The notes under the pieces are model-generated. The model saw only the letters and a list, made by a program, of their open reading frames with translations. It made no database searches and had not been told where the DNA came from. From Nemertoderma westbladi (taxonomy: Eukaryota > Xenacoelomorpha > Nemertodermatida > Nemertodermatidae), in assembly GCA_032718475.1 (NCBI GenBank), contig JAUCBJ010005058.1:1-64000 (forward strand): 64,000 nt of DNA, written 5' to 3'. Shown piece by piece: positions 1 through 7,823 of this stretch; the stretch's first letter is position 1; every line of letters begins with the position of its first letter. A program made the translations under genes and the position numbers.

Positions 1-1249
1 AAAAAAATTTGGAAAATTTTCAGAATACACCTTCTTGCAATCACTGCCATGAAATAGAACATTTATACCTTAATAAGTTACAACATTTGAAACGGAATGG
101 AAGTAAATATGGTAGAATCAAAAATAGTTAAGATTAGAAATGCCGGCCGTCTCACTCAAAATGACTCTTTCACATACTTTACGACTACAAACCCGTCACA
201 ATGTCAAATAAGTATGAATACCTCGTGTCACCCTACAAACAGCGCTGTGCTTTCACCAACCATATAAAACCAAAATAAAAAAATGTTACGGTGCAATCGG
301 CTCCATTTCTCACTCTATATCTGCTCTCGGGCCAGTTATAAACCCTCGGCTTCGCCTCGGGTCTATAACATGTCCCTCGGGTAAATAACTCGTAAAATAA
401 CTAAATAACCTGGTAATAAATTATGTTATAAAGTTGGAAACAATTTCTATTAATGACAAATTTAAATACTTATAAAATTATGTTATTTTTATAGCTAATA
501 GGAATAGAACAGTTGTCAGCAATAAAACAGCGGTAATATTGAAGGGGCACTTTAGCATAGCCCGATGTGTGAGCGTTTTTTGAAAATTTTGCAGCATTTT
601 TAAAATATTTTTTTTTAGTTTTTAAATGGTAGCTGGAACAAATATAATATTATGTTCAAATAAAATAAAACAAGTCGGCAATTTAATCAAATGAACGATC
701 GCAATGAACACAAATTAATTTTAGATAATAATTCTTTAAATGTTCAAGAAAAATGTCAGCTATTTGTTATTGAAAAAATAATGTTCTAGAACAAATATTT
801 TTACCCTGGAAGTTTTTTTTCCCGAGAAAAAAAACAAGGCTTTTGCATTAAGATAAACCATAAACCTCTAAAACGCGAGAAATAAGTTGTCACAAGCAAT
901 TGAACTATTGAAAGGATTTTCAAAATTTCGTGCTGGCACCAAAATTGCAAAACTGCACCGAAAAATACAAGTTTGATACGTCTGGTGAAACTCGTATACT
1001 GAATATTCTATCGAAACCAGAAACCCAAAAAACCCCTATTGCGTGAAAAACAGATTCAAACAATCAATTTACAAAATTGACATATTTAAAAATTTAGTGC
1101 TGCACCAAAATTTGGCACCACCGAGAAAAACAAGTTTGAAATTTTTATATTAATTTATATGAATTCCATCTAATTGCAAACACCAACAGTCCACTGATGC
1201 ACCCGTCTAGTTATATTAATATTCAGTTGAAATATTTCAAATTAATTAT
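1..1249. other. AT-rich non-coding DNA, no gene seen
   Basis: No open frame of useful length and no splice-supported exon is visible. Short phrases such as gtgctgcaccaaaatttggc near 1098 resemble sequence inside the G-run-ended repeat at 48184-48670 (for example gtgcagcaccacatttgaca near 48359), so part of this stretch may be decayed DNA of that transposon family. This is only a resemblance by eye. Confidence 0.4.
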
Positions 1250-1317
1250 TTATTAAGTAATTAAACAGGACGTAGGATGATCCAACTCTATAGCAAATTG
1301 AGCGGAAAAAATGAATT

Positions 1318-1389
1318 CGCCACCAGCGGGGATCGAACCCGCGTCTCCCGATAAACGTTCAGGTATGCTAACCATTACACCACGGAGGC
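1318..1389 (-). tRNA. tRNA-like gene, left arm copy (GUU by position, unusual loop)
   Basis: This is the mirror copy of the gene at 1466-1537, with one change in the D-loop (A for G). It keeps the same acceptor, D, anticodon and T arms and the same internal Pol III boxes, so it may be transcribed leftwards. The caveat about the anticodon loop is the same. It could be a tRNA pseudogene or the head of a tRNA-derived SINE, but no SINE tail is obvious because the similarity simply ends at the palindrome edge. Confidence 0.6.
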
Positions 1390-1465
1390 TCCTGCATCTT
1401 TCCGAATGATTTGCTATAGGTGATAAGCTACCTTACGGTTGCTATTGAAATAGCAAGATGCAGGA

Positions 1466-1537
1466 GCCTCCGTGGTGTAGTGGTTAGCATACCTGAACGT
1501 TTATCGGGAGACGCGGGTTCGATCCCCGCTGGTGGCG
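1466..1537 (+). tRNA. tRNA-like gene, right arm copy (GUU by position, unusual loop)
   Basis: The 72-nt sequence folds into a cloverleaf: acceptor GCCTCCG with TGGTGGC (one T-T mismatch, one G-U), D stem GTGT/GCAT, anticodon stem CCTGA/TCGGG, T stem GCGGG/CCCGC with loop TTCGATC. A box TGGTGTAGTGG and B box GGTTCGATCC fit the Pol III consensus. The anticodon loop ACGTTTA puts GTT (Asn) at 34-36 but has C33 instead of the nearly universal U33 and U37 instead of a purine, so decoding function is doubtful. The variable loop and T arm look most like animal tRNA-Asp. CCA is not encoded, as expected in eukaryotes. Confidence 0.65.
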
Positions 1538-1605
1538 AATTCATTTTTTCCGCTCCATTTGCTATAGAGTTGGATCATCCTTAGTCCTGTTTAATTACTT
1601 AATAA

Positions 1606-1848
1606 TTTATACAATCTATGGATGTTAAACTAAACACAAATACAAGAATAATTCAAATTAATATATAAATACTAAGTAGGTATTATATTCTAGTTCAAAA
1701 TAAATACTAACCAAATATCATCTTCAAACTTACGTGAGGACAACATCTGTTATTCACACACAATAAACTCTCGGCGGCTCGTCGTGACTACAACATAAAC
1801 ACTGTTAGTTGGATTAACCGTTAAACTCCTCCCAACGTTCCATTACAT
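1606..1848. other. AT-rich spacer, nothing recognised
   Basis: The stretch between the two palindromes has no open frame or repeat that I can support. Confidence 0.4.
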
Positions 1849-1962
1849 TTAATTATAAATGATTTGTTGTGGGGTGGGTGACGGCGAATAAATATATGTT
1901 AAAATACTATAACATATATTTATTCGCCGTCACCCACCCCACAACAAATCATTTATAATTAA
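1849..1962. repeat. Perfect 52-bp hairpin with 10-bp loop
   Basis: Arms 1849-1900 and 1911-1962 are perfect inverted copies around the loop AAAATACTAT. The arms contain a GC-rich core (tggggtgggtgacggcgaat) inside AT-rich ends. No coding capacity exists. It may be a short MITE that consists only of its inverted ends, or a recent foldback duplication; no target duplication is clear. Confidence 0.9.
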
Positions 1963-2169
1963 TTAACACGCATGGCCGGCATACGGGGTTACAGTGGTTT
2001 CTACAACACTGTATAATAGTTATTCTTTGAGGCATGGTTGCCATTTCTGGCAGAGCACGGGAATAACATTGTACTTTCCTATGAGTGATGTAAAAAGGCC
2101 TAAAAATGATAAAAGAAAAAAATACTATAACATATATTCCATTAGATTTAGATTTCGGGGCCCGATAGT

Positions 2170-2193
2170 CCCCCCCCCCCCCCCCCCCCCCCC
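2170..2193. repeat. C homopolymer
   Basis: A run of roughly two dozen C residues. Similar G or C runs recur near 30580, 38169, 39961, 40257, 43977, 45864, 49789 and 49981. Their exact lengths are unreliable in most assemblies. Confidence 0.8.
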
Positions 2194-2279
2194 TTATTAT
2201 ATATAATTATATTCGAATAAGAAGAATAAATTATAGTTAAATGTTATTTTATCTTTTAGATTCAATAATCCCCCCAACA

Positions 2280-2610
2280 ATGGCGGCGACCCGGGATCTC
2301 AAACTGATCCCGGGTACCGAGGAGGTTGTCTTTGTGTCTCACAACCTCCCCTGTATCATAAACTCATCGACTCTCTACGAAAAGGAATATCTACCACGAT
2401 CCGGAGGTTCTATCGATTACTACACAGTCGCGGTTTCTTCGGACGAGAACCGCGTTGCCTCGGGAACCTTGGGGGGGTCGGTGACAGTCTGGGAGCGGGA
2501 AGCGAGCGGTTGGAGGGTCGTAGTGGAGGTACCGGGGTGGGAGTTAGTGGTTGGTGAGGGGGAGGGTAGAGCGGGAATAGATATAAATCCCTCCAACCGG
2601 GACGTCATAT
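2280..2610 (+). pseudogene. WD40-repeat protein, first exon (probable)
   Basis: The frame starts at ATG 2280 and reads MAATRDLKLIPGTEEVVFVS, then a WD40 blade signature (YYTVAVSSDENRVASGT...GSVTVWERE). This is the usual pattern of hydrophobic strand, SxDexrxASG and the V-W dipeptide. WD40 domains form beta propellers that act as protein-binding scaffolds. The sequence is GC-rich against an AT-rich surround, as expected of an exon. The frame runs into a stop at 2634-2636 within an AT repeat; I could not place a splice donor with confidence. The next WD40 exon lies 1.1 kb downstream on the same strand, with a LINE fragment in between. I class it as a likely broken gene because the downstream exon is frameshifted. 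Confidence 0.55.
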
Positions 2611-2832
2611 ATATATATTATATTAATTCGCTCTAGGCGACAAAATTAAAATGTTATAAATAAAAATGCATCCAATGCACATAGTAAAATGTTTGTAGAC
2701 ATAAAGTTAGGTAATTAAAAGTTTAAAACTGTAATCCAAATCCAGTGTCAATGACCTTATACAATATTAACTAAGGATACGATCGTGCTCGGTTTAGGAA
2801 TTGTTAAAATCAATTAAATTGCAAATATATAG

Positions 2833-3650
2833 TTACACATTAAAATACTCCAACACCCTGTTATGTTTAGATGTAAAACTCATGCCGGGTGTGTTATATG
2901 TTGAGGTAATAAATGAAACGTTTAGCATCTCAGCCAGAGTTAGTCCCCCCAAAGAAATCCGAGATTGTATTGAGTTTTTACAGTAGCGTGAGCTCAACAA
3001 AGAATTGATTGATGGTAATGGATACTCCTCAGATACCCTGTTGAATATACTGCCGAGTCCTTGGTATCCATGGCGTGAGACACCATTGACATTCTCATCT
3101 AAAAGTATCTTAAGAAGATAATGCAATCGAATATTTGGACAGGAATTAATTCGAAATATAATACTCAGAATCTCGCGATAGACACTCATTGATATCGGCA
3201 ATATAGATAGCAAACTATAACATTCAGTATTAGAGGCATATCGACCCAAATGTAATATACCTCTTACAACTTTGCGATAGGAGATATCTACTTGCTCCAA
3301 TTGATATCTCGTAATAATACCCAAGTAAAATCGAATCGCGTACATAATTGTAGGTATTGCATAGCCTTCCCATAGGCTTAGTTATAGTTTCGGTTGTATA
3401 CCATCTTGTAGTCCATCCTTTGCGATGAAATGTATCAGATATACCATATATTAATTTATTAATTTCTTTAATAATGTCCTTCCTGTCATCAAATAACTTA
3501 ACTCCCAAAAAGCTAATAGATATACTGGGTTCAAGGTACTTCCCATTTAGATAGAGTCCTCTTGTACATTTCTCCTTACTATTTTGACTAAAGCACATCC
3601 ATTTCGTCTTTGTATGTTCTATTTCTAGACCCAACTGTCTTACTCCATCC
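2833..3650 (-). pseudogene. 3' fragment of a non-LTR retrotransposon reverse transcriptase
   Basis: Reading right to left, the first part (about 3650-3360) has the thumb-side motif of LINE reverse transcriptases: LGLEIEHTKTKWMCFS, then SISFLGVKL. After a frameshift near 3350 the second part (3345-2833) continues as the hydrophobic C-terminal tail typical of LINE ORF2 (MYAIRFYLGI, then RKVVRGILHLGR). The catalytic palm with the F/YADD box is absent, so this is a 5'-truncated dead copy, a common result of incomplete target-primed reverse transcription. It is antisense to the flanking WD40 exons and probably sits in their intron. The clade cannot be assigned safely from the tail; it is not the RTE-like element at 25780-29549. 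Confidence 0.8.
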
Positions 3651-3689
3651 CCAAAAATACTCCATCCCCCATAGCAACATGTGGGGGCG

Positions 3690-4191
3690 TCGGGGGATTT
3701 CTATTATATCAATAACTGGTAGGAACTATAAGGTTACGAACTGGGTGGGACATTCTGGGTGGGTTAAATGTATTCGGTTCGACTCGAACGGGTCCCGGTT
3801 GGCCAGCTGTTCGCGGGATAGAACAGTAAAAGTTTGGCGGACCGGAACCCGGGAGCTGTTGTACCAATACCGGGGGCGCAGTGGGAGGGTCTGGGGTCTG
3901 TGTTGGGCAGTTGGGGTCCGGATGGGGAGTCAGTAGTGTCGGTAGGTGAGGGAGGGATGATCCATCGCTTCGTTGTTGGTACATGGGAGACCGTGTGGAG
4001 ACAGGAAGCTACTCCTGAGGTCCGGAAGATCGCATTGAGTCCCAACGGGTTGAGAATCGATGCTGTTGGGGAGAACGGGTTGATTTATATAATAAATTCT
4101 GGAACCGGGGAGGTTTTCAACCGGATTGAAGGAACTGGGAGCCACATCAACGCTGTGGATTTCTGTAAAGATAACCGGCATATTATTACAG
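3690..4191 (+). pseudogene. WD40-repeat exon with internal frameshift
   Basis: Two to three WD40 blades are readable. The first frame gives GHSGWVKCIRFDSNGSRLAS, then CSRDRTVKVW, a textbook blade with the GH start and VW end. Near 3905-3915 the blade pattern moves to another frame (SWGPDGESVVSVG, then ALSPNGLRIDAVGENG, then NAVDFCKDNRHIITG), so a 1-2 nt indel has broken the gene or the assembly has an error there. The exon ends in ACAG with a good donor GTAATTAAT from 4192. The acceptor may be the TAG at 3718-3720 or the one at 3676-3678. No further WD40 exon is visible before the LTR element begins at 4839. Confidence 0.7.
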
Positions 4192-4833
4192 GTAATTAAT
4201 TAATAGACTTCTTTTATTACAACACGTTCAATTAATTAGTTAGGCCTAGGGTCTAATTCAGTACCGTACCACGTACCATAGTAAGTAATAATCATTATAA
4301 CACTTAAATGAATTAATTACATTAATTACTATTCTCTAAAACAATTTAATTTATTTAATAGGGCCTAATTGACTTACCGATATGATGCGGGTTAACTGAA
4401 TATTACCCTTCACTGCCTCCTGCCAATATTGGGTACCATGGGAACGAAATTAAAATTAGTCTAATATCAGAATATAGACCACTGAAAATCAGAAGGTATT
4501 AGGCCTACAACATAGTCATGTACATGTAGTCAGATAGGCCTAGTTTTAGGTGCAGTTTGGTTCCGTAAATGTAACATAAAAATAAACTAATAAACCAGCA
4601 ATTAGCTTAATAATATTATGTATTCAGTTATCTGTTAGGTTGTTTGTTATTGGTTATTTGTATCAATGGCGTTTTAACCAACTGGTAGTTCTACTTAAAT
4701 AAACAAACTATAATGGTACCAATAGGCCTACCGGTACTGCAATGCAGTAAAATAACTGTACAGAGAATACAACCGGTACTGTATAATAAATACAACTTTC
4801 ATTTTGTCTGCCACACAGTCCCATTACTTAAGG
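4192..4833. other. Intron-like AT-rich DNA, nothing else seen
   Basis: It follows the splice donor at 4192 and runs to the target-site duplication CATAC (4834-4838) of BEL/Pao element 1. No exon or repeat is recognisable. Confidence 0.4.
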
Positions 4834-4838
4834 CATAC
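4834..4838. repeat. Target-site duplication (CATAC), left of element 1
   Basis: It matches 22944-22948, directly right of the other LTR. A 5-bp duplication is what BEL/Pao integrases normally make. Confidence 0.85.
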
Positions 4839-6032
4839 TGTTCGCGCTTTCAGACCTTTAGCAGTTTAACCTGCCAATTTTAGGTGTCCTCTTGTTTATA
4901 AATCGACTTTAGCCTATAACAAGTATTTAGTGCACATGAAGTAACATTAGCCGAAGCCAGTCTATGCGCGATCATTCACCCACGGTTAAGGGAGACTGGA
5001 TTGGGATGCTTTGAAGTGATTGCGGTGCAGACCTACGGTATTATTCGATTGATCGTTACTATATAATCTCTGACAATATTATTCACTTTCGGGGAAATAT
5101 TAACAGTTCCTTTAGGACGTGGCGCTTTAAGTATAAAAACAGAGTTATGACTTATACTAAACACAACGAGATGGCTACTGATTTTCGTAAATAGCGCATT
5201 CTTTAGGAGATGCTTTATTATCTGTCACACTACTGCATACGACTTCACACTGCTGCACACTGATCTGCCGACCGTCACTGAATTTGATCATATATAAGGA
5301 GGATAGCAACTGTCACATGTAGGTATTATGAAATAGCATTTAATTCACACCAAAACCACTATAATGTAAGTCGCAATTGCTACAGGTAACCGGTCCCTCT
5401 TACCTTCAGTAATCAAGAAGATTGGGGGTTTTATGATTTATTTATCTGTATTCTCCAAATATAACAACATATCCATCAACATAACAATTAATAACAGACA
5501 GTAAACAGAAGTAAAATAATGCAGTTTGGTATGCGTTGCAGTACCACAGTATGGATTGTTATTCAGCCAGTAATAGGCCCAGTAGTTTCATCAGTCCGTT
5601 GGTAGATGCAGATAATATATTTACGTTCTTATAATCAAAGCCGTCTAATGTTTGGCTAAAGTCTGAAACTTCTACAGAAGCACAGAATAATTTCCAAGCT
5701 GATGTTCTGAGGCTCAGAAAGGTAAACAAAAACCGTAATGCATTGCGCGGTTTTCCGTAGGCCTCTATACAAGATAAAATGAAAATCGCTCTGATTGGCC
5801 GAGCCTGAACAAAGAGAGGTTCCACGTTGACAGTAAATCAGCTGACAGATTTCGTCATCTGAGTTCCAGTCTTTTAGAGTATTAGGCGTATTGCGGCAGA
5901 AAATGGCTTGTTATGTCCGCTAAAATACCTAAACGGTACATTGTGGAGAAAATGGCTTGTTATGTCCGCTAAAACACCTACACAGTACATTGCGGAGAAA
6001 AATGACTTGTTATATCCGCAAAAGCTTTTACA
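4839..6032 (-). repeat. 3' LTR of element 1
   Basis: The 1194-bp repeat ends (minus-strand sense) in ...CGCGAACA and starts TGTAAAAGCTTTTGCGG. Its U3 side contains about two and a half copies of a 58-bp tandem unit (5892-6025) built on the phrase gcggacataacaagccattt, likely enhancer-type repeats. A CCAAT-type box (ATTGG on the plus strand near 5794) lies further in. An 88-codon open frame (5559-5825, minus) is kept in both LTRs but has no recognisable feature and I do not call it a gene. Confidence 0.92.
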
Positions 6033-6042
6033 CCGCTCCCAG
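6033..6042 (-). other. Polypurine tract of element 1
   Basis: In the element's sense the last internal bases are CTGGGAGCGG, directly before the TG of the 3' LTR. Element 2 has CATGGAGCGG at the same place (50959-50968). The shared GGAGCGG supports both LTR boundaries and a common plus-strand priming site. Confidence 0.7.
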
Positions 6043-6058
6043 AAAAAGGGATTTAATT

Positions 6059-6502
6059 CTATAAAATATAAAAAATCACAGTTTCTAAAATATAAAAATA
6101 CTCTAAACAGTTAGTCCTTTTTATGCAATGGCGTTTACGCAGTTTTTTGAGGCTAGCAAGAGTCCTTTTCTCTTTGGGGCGAGCCACTTTACTAGGAGGG
6201 CTATAACTCCTGGGTGAAGGGTGCAATACAATTGCATCGGAAGGTTTAGGGTTACGGTCGGTGTATCCGCCGGTCGAGGTACCCGGTTGATCGATATCAA
6301 CCTCAGTGGAGTGAGGTCGAACAACCTTCAGAGCGCGTTTCAGGACAGCAGCTCTTACTGGTCCTTGACGAGTCATCTGCACGAGAGCGGTAGGTGGACC
6401 GTGAGTAGTGAGAAATTTCCTCGGTTTGATGGTTCTTTCTAACTCGCGTTCTCGGGCTCTATATTCATAGGGTTGGATGCGAGTTGATGAACAAGTCACC
6501 AT
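6059..6502 (-). CDS. Element 1 accessory frame c: basic protein, unknown function
   Basis: A 147-aa frame opens with a true ATG that overlaps the end of the preceding frame by about 37 nt. It is rich in Arg, Lys and Pro (ERELERTIKPRKF near the start, RPKEKRTLASLKKLRKRH near the end). It ends 27 bp short of the 3' LTR. The accessory protein of element 2 also ends in an Arg/Pro-rich tail, so this frame could be the C-terminal nucleic-acid-binding tail of the accessory protein, reached by a frameshift, or a separate small protein. No family is recognised. Confidence 0.45.
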   Translation of the reverse strand: MVTCSSTRIQPYEYRARERELERTIKPRKFLTTHGPPTALVQMTRQGPVRAAVLKRALKVVRPHSTEVDIDQPGTSTGGYTDRNPKPSDAIVLHPSPRSYSPPSKVARPKEKRTLASLKKLRKRHCIKRTNCLEYFYILETVIFYIL

Positions 6503-7823
6503 ATTCCGGATCTTGACGGATGAAGTTGATCAAGCTATAGGAATTAAGATCATTGGGATTAATGTTCCTGAGATATTTACGAACAAATTTGGTAGAAATA
6601 TTCTCGCCAATACGCTTCATTAGTTCGTAACTCGGTGTGCGAGATTTTTGTTCAACGGACGCGAATAGATACGGGTGGAACGCATAAACTCCTTCGTAGG
6701 CACGTCCAGGGTAATAGCGATGATGTGACTCACAATGTAAATCCGCGTTCGCTTCCCAGGCTCGGATGTAGCGTAGGGTAATCATTTCATCTACGCTTTC
6801 TAGATCACGGTTGAAAGGGCAATCAAAACTTGCATGTCCTTTAAACTGACAATGATGGCATTGAATCATAAATTGGGGGCAGACTGCGAAAATGTGCAAG
6901 TTATTGAGTCTACAATACGCACAATAGATCTCCATCTTAGGCTGTTCACGGAAGTAGGAGCAGGGTACGTCGGAGTCCACCGGGGTGAAATGGTCTTGCG
7001 ATGCGCATAATCGGCAGCGTTTCCTAGAGACATAATTGGCTTGCCGATAATCGTACGCGGTGAGACATTGTGGACTTTGATACCATTCCAAGACGTAGTC
7101 GTTGTCACTGCTCCGGGGCGCTGTGGGCTGAGTCTCCTCGGATTCTAAGCATATTGGTTCGTCTTCCAATTGCATAGCTGAGGTAGGTGTGGCTGTCTCC
7201 TCAAGCGAACCCAGTGTCTGAACTTCCACGATAGAATAACCCGTGGGGATTCGAGGTCTTTGTATTACAGAGGAATGTAAGTTCTGTATACAAACGTCCT
7301 TGAAAATGGCGAATCCAGCGCTGTCTAACTTCTCAGCAGCTGAGTCTCTTAGGCTGAGCTTGGTCAGAGCGCGGTCCTTGAACTGACTATCAACGTTACG
7401 GAACGGAGTCAGAAAGCGCCTAAAGCATTCGAAGCGGATGAATTTATTGTGTTCATCTAGCTTGGCGAGTTTGGTTCCAAGTATTAAGGGATGGGCGCAT
7501 ATAGTACGACTGCACACATCGGCTAGCCAACCGGCAAGTGCGGCGTTCTCGAAGATAGTGTATATAGCTAATGAGGGACGAAGTGGAACACTCATGAAGC
7601 TATACACGACGCCAGGTGCGGTCAATGGTCCGTTGAAGTATAATCGAGAATAATGATCTCCATATACTTGTTGATAGTTGATAGGGTTTCCGACTTTCGA
7701 AATTCCATCCGTATTCTTGAAAGGCAAGATGTCCGATGGAGGTTCGTTGTACTTTATTGATGCCGCTGGGTGTATTGGCATACATAGTTCGGAAGAAACC
7801 TCGGCCTTCTGCCCAGGGAGCAA
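6465..7823 (-). CDS. Element 1 accessory frame b: zinc-knuckle protein, unknown family
   Basis: The 452-codon frame overlaps the end of frame a by 224 nt in another phase. The alignment of sense suggests that it is the continuation of frame a after a frameshift near 7740. About two thirds along it has three cysteine clusters in a row: CRLCASQDH..., CAYCRLNNLHIFAVC and CHHCQFKGHASFDC; the last is a perfect CX2CX4HX4C zinc knuckle, the type found in retroviral and retrotransposon nucleocapsids. I see no signal peptide and no clear membrane segment, so it is not envelope-like. An RNA- or DNA-binding role is an inference from the knuckles. I do not recognise the rest. Confidence 0.6.
   Translation of the reverse strand: MLPGQKAEVSSELCMPIHPAASIKYNEPPSDILPFKNTDGISKVGNPINYQQVYGDHYSRLYFNGPLTAPGVVYSFMSVPLRPSLAIYTIFENAALAGWLADVCSRTICAHPLILGTKLAKLDEHNKFIRFECFRRFLTPFRNVDSQFKDRALTKLSLRDSAAEKLDSAGFAIFKDVCIQNLHSSVIQRPRIPTGYSIVEVQTLGSLEETATPTSAMQLEDEPICLESEETQPTAPRSSDNDYVLEWYQSPQCLTAYDYRQANYVSRKRCRLCASQDHFTPVDSDVPCSYFREQPKMEIYCAYCRLNNLHIFAVCPQFMIQCHHCQFKGHASFDCPFNRDLESVDEMITLRYIRAWEANADLHCESHHRYYPGRAYEGVYAFHPYLFASVEQKSRTPSYELMKRIGENISTKFVRKYLRNINPNDLNSYSLINFIRQDPEYGDLFINSHPTL

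Larger units (their letters stand above)
1250..1605. repeat. Long palindrome with a tRNA-like gene in each arm
   Basis: Two 151-bp arms (1250-1400 and 1455-1605) are inverted copies with only a handful of mismatches (for example acgtagg against actaagg at the outer part and one A/G change in the D-loop). A 54-bp spacer separates them. Each arm holds a complete cloverleaf-like sequence, so the two tRNA-like genes point outward from the centre. The spacer has a small hairpin of its own (gctat/atagc at 1441-1454). The structure could be a foldback mobile element or a tRNA locus duplicated head to head. Recent origin is suggested by the low arm divergence. Confidence 0.9.

Noticed and set aside
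1994-2206. 70-codon frame ending in a proline run
   Set aside because: The proline run is translation of the C homopolymer; there is no other support.
5559-5825. 88-codon frame present in both LTRs of element 1
   Set aside because: It is kept only because the LTRs are recent copies; there is no motif, and the older LTRs at 36271 and 42062 do not keep it.
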